A stretch of 64,000 nucleotides of DNA, taken from Hymenolepis diminuta (taxonomy: Eukaryota > Platyhelminthes > Cestoda > Cyclophyllidea > Hymenolepididae). Location: positions 216,203-280,202 of the forward strand of contig CAADRB010000065.1 in assembly GCA_900708905.1 (NCBI GenBank), read 5' to 3'. The stretch's first letter is position 1; each line of letters begins with the position of its first letter. This document shows, piece by piece, positions 50,329 through 63,784 of this stretch. A program made the translations under genes and the position numbers. The notes under the pieces were generated by a model, which was not told where the DNA came from, did not search any database, and saw nothing but the letters and a program-made list of their open reading frames with translations.

Positions 50329-50522
50329 TCAGCAAAACTTAACAGTCTCAAATACATCGATAAATGAACGGATTTCGGTCAAAGACATACTTTTTCCCAA
50401 AGAAATATTCAAATATTGGGCAACTGCACATCTCCTGAACTTTCTGTATGAGTAAGAATTAGCTCTTTTGTTGAATGAATTAAATTTATCAAGATGATAC
50501 ATTCTATGTCCATTCACTGGAT
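50329..50522 (-). CDS. Candidate terminal exon with dibasic sites (uncertain)
   Basis: Acceptor CTGATATTGCAG|ATCC, then a 63-codon frame to TGA. It reads PVNGHRMYHLDKFNSFNKRA, then SYSYRKFRRCAV and FETVKFC. Lys-Arg and Arg-Arg pairs recall a peptide precursor, but there is no amidation glycine. It needs a phase-1 upstream exon; ATGGGCAACTATCGTTCAG|GTAAGC (near 50646-50664) supplies one. The nearby signal-like exon at 50861-50899 ends in the wrong phase to join directly. Confidence 0.28.
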
Positions 50523-50860
50523 CTGCAATATCAGTTCAGAAATTAATGAAATCGGACAAATTTTAAGTCACGGTTTCACCAAACTCTCACCTTAAACATT
50601 ATTATTTTCTTAGTTTTCTTGAAAGCTAAGACATTGGCTTACCTGAACGATAGTTGCCCATTAAGAGATTTATGCGCACAGTATACAATTATTAAACTAA
50701 AGACAATTTAACTCCCAACACCCTCGAAACTCTTTTGATCTTTTCCCCGCCCCAGAATTTTTTTTCTACCATCAGTCGGCCAATATATCACGTGACTATC
50801 ATTATGTTTACTTTTCTCTTTTTTTGTCTGGAATATAATGCACCGGTGCTCGAAAATTAC

Positions 50861-50899
50861 CTGAACAGTGAATGCAGCCAAAATCCATTTCAAATTCAT
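50861..50899 (-). CDS. Candidate signal-peptide exon (uncertain)
   Basis: ATG followed by MNLKWILAAFTVQ and a CAG|GTAATT donor, a common pattern for a first exon ending inside a signal peptide. No phase-0 partner exon was found downstream, so this may be chance. Confidence 0.18.
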
Positions 50900-52911
50900 C
50901 ACCGTTTTTTAAGGCAGATGATGATAAATAGAGGTCGTTCCTCCAAAAGTTAGTTGGCAATGAAACAACTAACTAAAATGCAGACTTAATAAAATGAAAT
51001 AGGTCTAAATAATTAATAAGAAGTATATAGTAGATAGGAAGGGAGACTTACATGGGTCGAAGCAGATGAACCAGGCGTTTGTATTTAATTCAACAGAGAA
51101 TGAGAGCAATGTAGTCGATGTGTGGTGCACAAAGTCAAATGCGTTTAATGTATGGAGCCAAAATGCCCCTGACCATCAACTGGCCGCAAATTGGAAGTAG
51201 CCAATCACTGTGGTCGCATGAAAATTTTCTTCCACTGATTGGTTAGCTGAGTAGTCAATCAGCGTGTGCGAGCAAAGAGGGTGACTGATTAACTAGCAGA
51301 AAGAATGATTAAATGTGTGATGCACATACGATGTAGCTTTAAATGAATGCGCAGGCAACGGACATTAAAAATATATCATTTTATCAACAAAATATAGAGA
51401 TAATTTATCACAAAGCAGAAATATTATAGAAACTACGCAACCCCCTGCCCAAATCGTATTTTTTACGGAGTCTCCTGAGGACAAATGTCCATGAATTGAG
51501 GGCATAGGGATTTCTTAAGTATTTCGATACAAATGAGACCATGAATTCAACACATTGGGATCGTTGGGAGAACTTTCAGTGCTGTTAATCAAATTTCCGC
51601 AATTGCTTTAAGAAGTGTTTTGTTCAATACGAAGACAATCTGCGCCTTCAAGTTAGGTTGTCCTCTACTGGAGTCGTTCTAATCTTTTTAAAGACAGCGT
51701 TTAGCTAATTAGCTTCCTTTTCTTTGGAGAAAAATCCAGGCCAAGCGCTAAGTCATTTTGTCTTCAAAATGTGCGTGTTTGGTATCTTGAATTGTGCGAA
51801 AGAGGTTTTTCTGCGTAATAGACCCACTAGAGGACAGTAATATCTGCCAAGTTTAATCGGAAAGTAACCCAGATATTATACATTTCGAGGAAATGGAAAT
51901 ATCTAGAAGTGAACTAAAACAAATTTTGCAAAACTTCATTATGAAAAACAAAGCTATAGTTGTAATAAACAAAAATCATATTTGAAATTCCATTAAAATA
52001 TGAAATCTCTACTGAATCTTCTTGATCGATAAAATAATGCTATTGAAGTTGAAATCAAGACGTAGAAAATGCCGTTGAATTAAGATATATTCTAATGAAA
52101 GCAATTCTGCACAAAAATACTGCATATCCACGTTTATCTACAAGCTTACCGAGCAGTCACAGCCAACCTCTCAGTTTAATTTCCCCAGTCAATAAGATGC
52201 GAGCTTTACAATCAAATATTAAACAATGAAACCTCGGATATCAGAACATGACACAATATTAATTGTATTTTACTTCCACAAGATACCTCCCTTTGTCCTT
52301 TATTCGAATGCGTCCCGCTTTTAAATATTTTTAAACTATTAAGAAATATAGTATTGATTTGGTTTACGGTGGAAAATACCAGTAGAGACATCGATACTAA
52401 CTCTTAAGTGGTCCATCACTTTAATAAAACAAACTTTCAATGAATATTCTGATATGAAATAAGATCACTTGTTGATATTTAGAAACTTTCATTTATTTCC
52501 ATTATTTTGTGTCCCTATCACATCTCTGCTACTTTTATATAGTCTTTTCTATCTACTCACTTGAGTAGTATATATTCACAAATCGATAAAATTTGGCTTG
52601 AAATCAACTGGAAGAAGCTCATGATAAGTGGTGTCTCTTCGCATGAAATTAACTTGGATTACGCGCATTGGTTTGAAACAAAGCCCTGTTTATTTTATCT
52701 ACTCAAAGTCATTTCAAATTTATCCTCTTTATGCATATTTCATTTTGGATGTTCAGTTAAATTATGCATAAATGTACACCTGCTTTTCACTTATCTCTCC
52801 TCCTTTGCCATGTTAAAGCTGTAAGACGATGAACTGCATGCGGAAAAATTTTGGCTTCTCAACCATCCGAAAAGAAAGCGAAATGAAGCTTCAAGACCAA
52901 CCCTTTTTAAT

Positions 52912-53170
52912 TTAATAATAACGGTCAGTAAACACTGAACATTGTAGACAAGCCTTTGAAGCAATCCAAGCTAATCGTAAAACATGAATTTCGAAACGTG
53001 AACGTCCTATTCAGTAAATGTAATATAACTCGAATTCAGAAATCAAAGGTAGTAAGACTCTTCGATACCCCGACGTTCTCTGTATAATTTTGATCACCCT
53101 CCCCCCTTTACCATTTGTTTGATTTACTGTTGTTCAGCATTATTTGCTTCTCAAAATTAAAAATTTTAAA
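52912..53170 (+). repeat. R1 dispersed repeat, copy 7
   Basis: AATAACGGTCAGTAAACACT head, then ATGAATTTCGAAACGTGAAC, and a CACCCTCCCCCCTTTACC tract. Nearly full length. Confidence 0.8.
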
Positions 53171-56100
53171 TATTTTCATATTGCCATGGAAAACAATAAA
53201 TTTTTAAAATGAAGTTGCTTTGATATCTGTTTGACACTTAGTAATCAACATCAAATGTATATATCTTAAAATAGGTTTTATTTTTAATAAACAATAGTTA
53301 GTATCTTCTTCATCATAGTAAAATGATGTAGGAGGTAATTCTCGCTGAAAATGAGCAAAAAAATTTACGTGATTAAGTCTTCTCTTTTAATACTCTTTTA
53401 AAAACGGGAGACTGGTAGGTGAAAAGGCCAATTGTAATGTGCAGACGCCTGAAAGTAAATTAAAACAACTTTTCAAAAGATTTCGCATCAACGAAGGGCA
53501 ACTCCGACATTTTTATATTTTAAAATAATATTCGTTCATTGTAAATATTCTTACAGTGAACTTTGGGTCTTGTCTGACCTTAAAGTCATGTTAACAAAAT
53601 AAATGCTTCCGGCCTCTACAAAAATACGAAGATTATTCACGTCTGCAAAGTTGAAATACCTAAATAATATTATATCAAGATGGAGATAGAAATTCATTGA
53701 ATCATCAGTCCACATTATAATTATTGTGAAAATACATCGGATAAAAGTGGAATTGGATAACGGTGTTATTTTGTTGACCCTGTTTCTCAGTTATCGCCAA
53801 CTGTCAACTTAAATCAATTATCGATTTTATTTTCGCAATTCCATTTTGAAAGTATTAAGTTTAATTTCGTACTGCTTGTCAGTTATCCCTCGACCTTGAG
53901 GCTCTTTATGAATTTGTCCCGAAAAGCGACCTCAGTAAATTTAGTTTTGCCTTTCTAATTGGCCGTTTTTGGTTTATCATTAACGAGGCTGATAAATTCT
54001 GCCCTCGGTTAATATATCACCATTGGTCTCCTATCATACCAGTCATAGTAACAATTACTAAGCTCATTTGGTGGTTTGTCCTTTCCAATAATAGTACTCC
54101 CTAGTACAACTCTCATTAATGAATTTTTGTACTCATCACTATGCGAAAACTGAGGCTGAAGGGAAAACTAAAGTTTCCAACCATTATCGCTTAACTTAAT
54201 TAATCAATATTTCTGAAATTGTGGATCAGAAATCAGATCATATTATTAGATCTAAACGGTAGAAGAAAATTTCTGATTGCAGCGCGTTCATGGGATGATC
54301 ATGCTGTACATCAAGATAACAAAAATTTATTATGCCCGGTGTTTTTTTATTTATATAACCTAACAGGAAATTTTAAAATAGGATAAATATTTATGATCAC
54401 ATGATTGACATTGACATATGTTACCACCGGAGTACTTATTGGTAATAAAATTTATGATTCCTCACCTACACTCAAATTTTTTCAGTACAATATTCACACG
54501 AAAAAATAATTATAACTTTAGCATAAAGTAACTTCCACTAAATAGAAATGTAAATTCATAATTCACAATAGTTATAAGATGCCAGTTTTATATAATAGAC
54601 AAGTTTATAGTTTCCAGTTTTCATGCGAATTTTGCTTCAAGTTTCCTTGAAATAGGAAAGTATATTAATTTAGTAATTTGTCCCCACTTGGAAACATTTC
54701 AAGATGAGCGTACTTATTAGTTCCCGTGGAGATGCAAAAAAGTACTAATTTAATATTGAAGAGGGATTTGGTAGGAGGGAAATGTAAAAAAACCGGAAAT
54801 CTTACTCCATCAGGTTATCCGTCTTTAATTGACCGTATATTAATTCTATTCTCCCGGTTTCATATGTATTCAATCATATTTCATTCTCATGGGGTTGAAA
54901 TTTTAGATGGCATCATTTCATTCGGTTTTCACATTAGTTTTAAAACGGCCATTCAAAAGATAAAGAAATCGTGGAGGTGGTAGATCGTCAACCCATTTAT
55001 GATGGTCAGTTTGCTCGAGCCATCTTACACGCGTTTGTGAAGGGTCGAGGGCATCCAGAATCCAAATATACGACTCCCATCTTCTCACGCTATTGGCTGT
55101 TGATCTTGTTCTAATATGCGGTGAATAGATTTCTTATCAGCCCCCATCTTTCAAATAACGCCCTCTTTTTCATCAAACACCTCATTTTCACCCACTAAGT
55201 TAACTAACTGGTTGGGAAACTTTAGATTTTCCAGTTTTTTGGAACTGGAAATTCAATAAGGCGTCGGTTATTATTTCATCTTTCTATGATGAATTGCCCG
55301 AATATTAAGCCAACTTTTAGTAGCTTTATAGTAAAGTTTATCAGGGAGATTTTTTTATTAGGAAAATTCGTTTATGTGAATTGGCATTCCCTTAGATACA
55401 TCAATTCATAGCAATGTCAGGAGTGGCAATCAGGACAGGACATCTCCAAAGTAGAGACATTTTAACCTTGGGAGTTTAGCTAACGTACGAGGAAAGGTAA
55501 AGGTATTTATGGCACATGATTGTCAGATTGTGCTGTCGCCTTTAATCCACCAGGGAATTTTGACCAAAACGAATTTTCGCTCACTTAATGACTGGTGATT
55601 GTGTTCCTTTCTATCGAGGTGCGCCTCAGTACTAAAAATTTTGTATTTTTATCGACTCTTTACAATTCTTACTTGCTATGTATCCACTGATACACAATAT
55701 TCCCACACCTTATAGGGGAAAATTTGGGAAAGTACAACCACATTCGCAGAATTTGTAGAAGAATAAAGTTGTAATTATATGTTTTTATAATGTCCATATA
55801 TGTGGCCTCCAGAATTCAAACAAAGTTTATGTTTGCAGGGCTTTATTTAATCCATTCTCAATGCTGATTTAGCTTCCTTTGAGTAGAGAAATGTTTGAGG
55901 AAATGAGTTTACTTTTATATCTCTGAATTGTTGTGTTATTTTTTTATTTGTATTTAATTTTATTGTTGTATTGTTTAATTTTGCATTATTATTAAATAAA
56001 TGGTCATAAATAAATAAAGATAGTATATAATGGGCTAATCACATCATCAAATGCCTAGGTACGGCAGAGAGAATGGTTGTGTGGGAGTAGGGTGATTTGA

Positions 56101-58494
56101 TTCATGGGATTTGGGGTTAGTGCTTTTCCTCTTCCCAACTTAAAGCCCACATCCTGCTGCTTCACACTGAAATCGGTGTTAAAATAAGGGATAATATTCT
56201 GATTTATGGCGTTTCAACTACCAATCTCTTTTGTAAGACTTAGAACAATAGGAAGTTGGTTACTTGAAGTCCTTGTTGATCACCATTGATCTTGTTGATG
56301 GTGCAAGAGGATATCTTCTTTTTCGCAATAATTCGTGTGCGGTTGACATCTTTGCACTTAATCGTTTTCGCTCGAATTTCCATAAGATTATTATTTACCC
56401 CGCAAGAGACCGGGGAACCGACGTTGATGGTTATTTAGACAACATTATTGTTTATTATATCTATTAATGTGTTAACCTATTAGAAAATTGGGGATAATAA
56501 ATATTTTTTCAATAAGTTTATCCTCATATTCAGCATTTCGTATGATTTTCTAAACCACTTTGCGACTGAAATTCAACTTAGCTCGGCTAACGTATAAAGA
56601 AGGGTAAAAGCAGGCAGTTGAATATGAATTATTGCTCGTGAACGTACGAAATTACATGATTGTTCTGCAGGACATAACACAGCGCCATGTTATATTACAC
56701 TTATTCATCTCTCATTTGTCCATATTCAGAACAAGTCCTCATTTGTTCACTTCGATTTTACTCTGTCAAAATGCATTACACTTCATTCCCCGCTCCATTC
56801 TAACACGTGTTGCTTATTTCAATATATTCCCTCTTTTGGTTTTTTTAAGTATTTGCAATATCCTTTTCGTCAGAGATTAATACTCTCATTATTTTATAAC
56901 ATTTAAAAAATTACTAATTTATTAATTGTGGCCTAAAATAGAGCTTATTGAGGGATAACTTTCGAAAGAAATAAGCTAGGTTCAAAGCTGATCAGGATTT
57001 CGTTAACTAGATTACAGTAACTCAAGACAGTTGTCAAACTACTCCTATTCGATTTTGGTATTTGACTATTTTTATTAAAAATACATTAATGGAATAAATA
57101 TTCACAGAGGTATAGCAAGTGAAAAGGAATTTTAATTAGCTAAATATCAACAGGATACAATTTTTACCTTCAAATTCCGTTTACTTCAATACAATCTTGT
57201 TCAGTTAATCATTTTTACATGAGTTGATCAAGGTAAATTAATGGATCTTCTTCCAATCCTGATTTCATATCTCCAAAATTGAAATACGGACAATGAAATA
57301 TCACGAAATAATAAAAGGATATCGAAGGTGGCCAAATTAAACCCAAAGCACGTTGTAACTTCATGCAGGTTTGAGATTGATCTAGGTGATAGATGTGAAG
57401 ATACTATCAAAAAAAATTCGTTTTTTCTCCTGATCTCAGAAGTGACATACAGTTGACGGTGACAGCGCTTGTGGAAAAGGATACATCAGTGTAAACATAG
57501 GGTGATGGCAGCCGTGTTAAGTCGATACTGTGATTAATGGTCAGTTTGACTTTTTTCTTAAAAAATGAAATAAATAAACCCATTTTAATTTTGATTTTGT
57601 TTTACTGGAATGAAAATTGCTGAGCATGTGTCAGTGATCGGTAGCTATAATGCTCTTCAAAAAAATTTGATTGATTGCTCGGATTTCCTATGCCTCCAAA
57701 CTGTAGTGCATTGCTTGTTTCAATATAAATTTAATGAGTTTTTTTTACTTTTAAGGAATGTCCCCATAATATTACCGGGACTGTAGCAGTGCTGGATTGT
57801 ATGGTTCGAATTTCAGGATACCTACTTTAGGCGCCACCATATTAAATGAAATGAGAAAGTGAGATTTAATCTGAAAGATGAGTATGCTTCCGGTTGTCAT
57901 TCTCCGGATTCATTTTAGGTCACTGCGAGAAAAAAGAAATAAATCATATTCTAACCATGAATTACAGTTAGGAAGAAGGGAGTTCCAGATTCCGATCAGT
58001 CTGAAAATGGGATATCAAAATGAGGAATCGGTCAGTGAGTACGTCATTATGATCAACATTGCGCGCTTCTATGAGAAAATCCTCAAAATTTCCTAATTTA
58101 AAGGATTTGAATAGACAAACGCAGACCTTGAAATCACAATTAACAAAATAGACGTTGGTAAAAAGCGCCGTATGCGTTAACTTGTTAGATTATCAGGAAG
58201 CTATGCAATAATTGTTTTAGAGATCTCCAAATAGAAACCAATTTAATGAGGGGCTTTGGATTGTGAGTGTATAGAAATTTGATTCGGGATATGACTAATC
58301 AGTTTTACACCAAAAAAGGTTTATTAAGTCCTTTTTTCTTTAAAAATGCCCAAAATGATACCAAACTGGTATAAAACTCAACCTTTAGTTCGCCAACCTG
58401 CGGTTATTTCTTGAATTCATGGGATTTATGTTCTTAAATTGTAGGATCAGGGAAGGGTACTATCCCTTCAGGGTAAGGAGTAGTAAAAAAGAAG

Positions 58495-58540
58495 AAAAAA
58501 CAGAGATTAGAAGCAAGAATACTCGAGTTTGAATCCCAAA
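58495..58540 (+). repeat. B-box-like fragment
   Basis: GAGTTTGAATCCC matches the pol III B-box pattern; no convincing A box upstream. Confidence 0.15.
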
Positions 58541-60328
58541 TAAAATGAGGCAAAAAAATATTTCAAACACGATATTCATTCCTAAGCAATTACTAGGTTA
58601 GCTACTTAATTGAGTACAGGTAGTTTAAAAACAAGAATTACATTTAAAATTTCCCAACTTTTGTTTAAATTAATCATTACTTTAATGAAAAACTATTTCA
58701 TAAATAACTCTAGATTCATAATGTGTGTTAATGTCTCTGCCGCTAACGTTTTTGCTTCATTTTCATCAACTTTTGAATTAAATTGCCCTTTCACGAGTAT
58801 TAACAGTCATTAAGGAGGAAAACCTTCTTCAAATTGATGGGCAAATTGAAAGTGAAGTGTTGTAAATGTCCCAATTAAGGGAGTGTTTAAGACAAAGCTG
58901 ACATCTTTTCTTTCGTCAAAATTTAACTGGTACATTAGGGGCAAACTATTCCCCATTTTATTCTTTCCCCAAACGGCACACTAAATGCAGTTGCTTTTCA
59001 AATAAAAAGAGCTTTAGTGAAATTATTAAATACGAATTCATACAACTTTCTTTTTGACTGACAACCCTGAATCGTCTATCTTGAAATCTAACGGTATCAG
59101 GAACCTGTAGAAACCTCATTGCCTTATCTTATTTTGTCTATCAGTTTGGTCTATTTCGTCCTGTATATAATTCATCTGTCGAAATTTGTCAATTCGACCG
59201 ATTTTTCCTCCTTTATCATGCACTACTATTTTGACCTTGACTTCTCTACTCAGCCGTTTTTGGGACTTAACGTTTTCAAGACGCTGCCTGCTCTTCCACT
59301 TCCTTAAGACGAATATCCATCCACAATTCCTGTCTTCCTCCTAGCTTACGGTGGCGGAAGACGGGGATGAGCAATAGCTTAAACAATTTTCTAAACAAGA
59401 TTCTGTCTTTCAGCAGAACATTCCCACCTTTTTCTAATATCAAATGAGAAATGCCTTAGTCTGAAAGGCTTCAGGAGGTTTTTAAATTTGCCAAAATGCG
59501 AATCACTCCTATGCATAATTAAAAGTTATTTTATTACTCATTGCGATCGACTTTTAAATATTTCAGTTTTGTAGCTTTTTATCGAATCTTCATGCTGACA
59601 CATACCTTCACGCCGGTCTTTTAAATTATTTTTGTTGGGCAAGCAACAACTCCAAACCAGTCATCACCACTAGACGTACCTTAATTTAACCCGAATATCA
59701 CAACCCCATTTCAATTCACTCGGTGATGAGGTTTTATTCTTTTCCCTTCCAATACCTAATTCCTCCTCTCACATTCCCTTTTCCTTTCCTATTTCTTAAT
59801 GATTATTCATTATTCTTAATTGGAAAAGGCTGTTGTATAAAGTTAGTTTTTAGGATTTGCTCGGAGTCTTAAAGTACCACTGCCATTTTAATTTCCTTCA
59901 TTAAAATTACTTAAAACGAGTCATTTGGAACACTTTCTCTAAATTAGGGCTTTACTAAATTGTCTGAAATGTGTCACGAACACTGACAGCTCTTCTGATT
60001 GAAGGGGTGTCAAAGTAAATTACCCTGAACATGAGCTTTTCATTATCTGAGATAACAAGGTAAATCTATTTTGTTGTTGAATGGAAAGTTAATGACATTT
60101 CACAATCTTTTTTTGCTTTCCAATATCAAGGAAATTTCACCAACCCCCGGAACTGAAATAAACGAACAAATTCGGACAATTTGGGCGCTTTATAACTTTT
60201 GTTACCAAGACCACTTTATCGAATGTTATCGCTTACTTCTAATTGGTTAATTACCCTGTTGTTGATTGGCTGAAACGATTTTTTCAATTATTACAATATT
60301 GTAAAATAAACTTATAATTGAAATGATT

Positions 60329-60616
60329 TTATTGAGGGTTATTAACACTCCCAAGCTTACTTGGAAAAATCTTTTCCTGCACACAAACATGGTTAGAGGG
60401 GTAGTATCGTAGAATCACTACGGTAAAAAATCGAGTTCTGCCACCCGCATTATTAACTAGACATAACTGATGAGGTCGGCCAATCCACTCACTTGGTGGG
60501 CACATGTGGACGTCGAGCACGTGACCTCTGACTTTGCAAATTGGTAGATTTGGGGGTTTAATGTTTTTTACTAATACTGTCTGGCCATCTTCAATTAAAC
60601 TATAATGATTTCTCAA
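60329..60616 (-). CDS. Unrecognised 95-codon frame (uncertain)
   Basis: Reads SLIEDGQTVLVKNIKPPNLP, then VRGHVLDVHMCPPSEWIGRP and TRFFTVVILRYYP. Its residue mix is more protein-like than most frames here, and an AG (TTATAG) precedes it, but the acceptor phase does not fit the adjoining upstream frame. GQTVLVKNIKP vaguely recalls integrase C-terminal phrases, which is not enough to call a retroelement. Confidence 0.2.
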   Translation of the reverse strand: MRNHYSLIEDGQTVLVKNIKPPNLPICKVRGHVLDVHMCPPSEWIGRPHQLCLVNNAGGRTRFFTVVILRYYPSNHVCVQEKIFPSKLGSVNNPQ

Positions 60617-60630
60617 ATTAAAATTAAAAG

Positions 60631-60933
60631 TTAAAATAGATTTTTATTCCCAAATTTGATGTGTTTGCAGTAATTAAAACTTAAATGATTATTCTCACAA
60701 AAATTTCCCCCAACATTTTCTATATATTTCTTACTGTGAGTCAGCCTGACTTTACTACTTGGTTCGATATTTGAGGGTCTCATTTTCCTCAGAGCCTGCG
60801 TGACTGAGTTGACATGAACTCTCCCAATACAAGATATTTTACGTAGTTTGACCCGATTTGTCGAGTACCAGCAATAGGTCTGACCATTAATAAATTTTAC
60901 TGGTTGCAATTGTCTTCTTTCCCCATTCTGCAG
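60631..60933 (-). CDS. Unrecognised open frame upstream of the previous one (uncertain)
   Basis: Open from about 60933: LRLQNGERRQLQPVKFINGQ, then YCWYSTNRVKLRKISCIGRV and LRKMRPSNIEPSSKVRLTH, where a donor-like ACA|GTAAGA occurs. A phase-1 donor does not splice cleanly into the frame at 60329-60616. Confidence 0.18.
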   Translation of the reverse strand: MQNGERRQLQPVKFINGQTYCWYSTNRVKLRKISCIGRVHVNSVTQALRKMRPSNIEPSSKVRLTHSKKYIENVGGNFCENNHLSFNYCKHIKFGNKNLF

Positions 60934-62609
60934 TCTTAATGAAAATTAGTAGGAGAGAGGAGGCTAGGAACAAAAGTCGAATGTCCAGCAATTCTTCTAT
61001 ATGCTTTTCAAATACTTTGTAGAATAATTCGCAGATTCGATGGTAGGGTTTATCTTAATACTATATTTAGCCAGTACTTGTAATTAAAAAGTGTCCCAAA
61101 TTCTCACTGTAGTTAGAGAAATCCAATAAGTTTCTCAGGAAAAAAATCTCCAGCAGGTTGAATAGTAATCTTTTAATACATTTTTCAACATTTTTTCTTC
61201 TTCTCGGACAGAGTTTTGCCAATCATGTCAGCGCATCCGCATTTATGCAGTTTGAAATCATAAATTTTCAAATGGAGTTCACATTCCTACATATTAAAAA
61301 TTTATATTTTATTTACAAATTTTAATATATTCACAATTATATTTGACTTAAATGCGTACATCACATTGACTTTAATCGGTTAAGTTTTTAAGTAGTATGG
61401 CTCCCAGTAATGATAAAAAAAATCGACTTTACGTTGGCGGAGTATTCCTCACGCCAGACGATTTTTGTCTAGCATTATTGCTCTCCTATACTTTTTAGAG
61501 CAGTGTAGGAGTTATTTTTTCCCACTACCTAAGGAGAGAAAATAACGAGAAGAAGCAAATCAGGCGTAGGTTGCCTGTGTATTTTCTTGACTGTGAGAAG
61601 TTGTTAACGTGATTCATCACGTCGGTTCTTTCTCATCCTTCTTTCTCCTTTCCTGTGATGCTTCTTTCGCTGGTTTCATCGGGAATGGTCCTTTTTCTAG
61701 CCATAAGGAATTTGTAGGATTTGTTCAGTGAAAGCCAAAAGCATAACGAAAAATTATTCAGAAACTGAAATATAATAGATCTAGAGTTACCATTTCATGC
61801 TAATGAAATTGTGCAATAAATTTACCCTATTATAACTATTGGTCCTTAGCAAAGGACACAATTGAAAATTTCTGTTCCAGTTAAGAAGACAAGACAAATT
61901 AGACGCTCTCCAATTTTATATATTTAATACGTTATGTCATGATATTTTATGTTTCATCAGATTTAGAAGGGAGTTCATTTCCGTGATATTAAGAGTTTAT
62001 TGACAAGATGATCAAGTTCAATTGTTTGAGAGGCAATTTTTATCTCATTAACTGCCACCACTCATGGTGAACTCCAGTGAGCTCTACTATGTGTATCATG
62101 ATTCTGCTTGCCTATCTACTTGCTCATTGGCCTAAGAAGACAGGTATTTATTAAATTGACACGATAGACCATTCAAAAAGTCAGTCGAATATGGCGGTAA
62201 TGAACAAACTTGAATGCTCGGATTCTAAATCATGAAAAGTGAAGTTCCGTACATTTGCATGCATTTAATTAAATTATATCCCTTAAGAGAAATTCAACAA
62301 GTCAACGCTTCTAGTAATCAAATAAATGACTCATCTGACACCATGACAACAATATATACTCCTATTCATTCATTACTAAACTGTTATAATATTTAACGTG
62401 TCTTAAGTAATAAAATTATCTCATTCTACTTTCTCCTTTTAATTGTCAATAACAAGCAATTTTCAAACACCAGAATAGCCTGTACACAATGCAGATCGAC
62501 AGAGTTTACAATTAAGCGACAATAATGTGAAATTAATTGTTAAACAATTATTATTATCCATTGAAGTGAAAGAAATTTTAACATTTTAATTGCGGAACAC
62601 AACAGAACT
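60934..62609. other. Intergenic DNA, nothing recognised
   Basis: AT-rich, no exon, no repeat copy noticed. Confidence 0.5.
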
Positions 62610-62830
62610 CGGCTAACGGAAAGTCCAACAAATGATAAAGTGGAGAGGATCTAAAAGACGCGGAGCATCAAAGAATCGTACTCTAGTTGATTTTGTGAAT
62701 ACGGGTTGCACAATATTCACTAAATGGGACACTCATATTCCAAATTTTGAAGTTTATGATTCGTCCCCTAGATGTTTGTCAGTAATGTTCAGTGCTTATT
62801 GCCCGGTTTTAATTATGATGGCCGGTCACG
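62610..62830 (-). repeat. R1 dispersed repeat, copy 8 (reverse)
   Basis: Reverse copy running from GTCCAACAAATGATAAAGTG to CAGTGCTTATTGCCCGGTTT. The plus-strand frame at 62632-62847 is a translation of the repeat. Confidence 0.8.
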
Positions 62831-62849
62831 TCACCTCAATTCAATAATC

Positions 62850-63784
62850 ATTCTTCCAATGGTTGAGAAAACAAAGTGATCTGACAGCTTAGCAGGGACG
62901 AGACAGCTAAAAATTTAAGCTAGCTGTTAGTTACGCAAGGTGTGTACACTCAAGTGAACTGGAATTATTTAGTGGTATGATCAACTATTTGTCAAAAGTT
63001 AATCGACATGAGGATCACCCAAGTCCATTGACTAACCATTTTACCAAGCTGTAGGAAATATAATTCGTTTTAGAAAATGTGTCGAACATTCGACGGACGC
63101 ATGTGCCTGTTTATTGATTAATAATGACAAAAACATTAGATCTAAAAAGCCCAAAGACAGTAGTTTACGTCTAAGGTTTGATCGCCCGAGAGTCTGAGAG
63201 CGGAATTTGCTTATGAAAGAATAGGTATGCACACACTGTAATCAGCTAATCTACCCCAAATCTAGTCAAATTTAATGATAAATTTAAAACTTTTCAGGAA
63301 AAAAGAACCGATTATTATAATACAGATCAGAATTTTGGAAGACCTTGAAAGGTGACTTGGTTATCTTAAATGGGAAGATGTAATTATGATTAATTTTTAA
63401 ACAATTTTCATTAATGAAATTAATAATACGTATTATTCTTTCCTCCCATTATTATTGGAAATAACATTTATCTCTTAAAATGTTTTTAGACGAACTAATA
63501 TGAATTACGTTATGGTGCACATAGTGTGAATTGAACTGCCGCTAAAACAAGGATACCTCATGTTTTCCTTCTTCCTGGCAGGGATATCGGCTTACAGGTC
63601 GTGGAAGATGATTACATTATTGAAATCAAGCAAAAAATCAGATATTCTTATAACTTAATTAAAAAATTCAGCTCTCTCAGCACTGCAGTATTAAGTTCAT
63701 GTAAACAGCCTAATAGCATGTGAGTTTAATCCGCTTTCCCAACCTTGGAAAGATAAAATAACTTGAAGTGACAAGATCGACCAT
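62850..63784. other. Intergenic DNA between two inverted R1 copies
   Basis: No gene recognised. The flanking R1 copies are in opposite orientations, heads facing. Confidence 0.5.

Larger units (their letters stand above)
50900..60328. other. Intergenic DNA, no gene seen
   Basis: One R1 copy (52912-53170) and a B-box-like fragment near 58.53 kb. All open frames are short, AT-rich and unrecognised. Confidence 0.5.
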
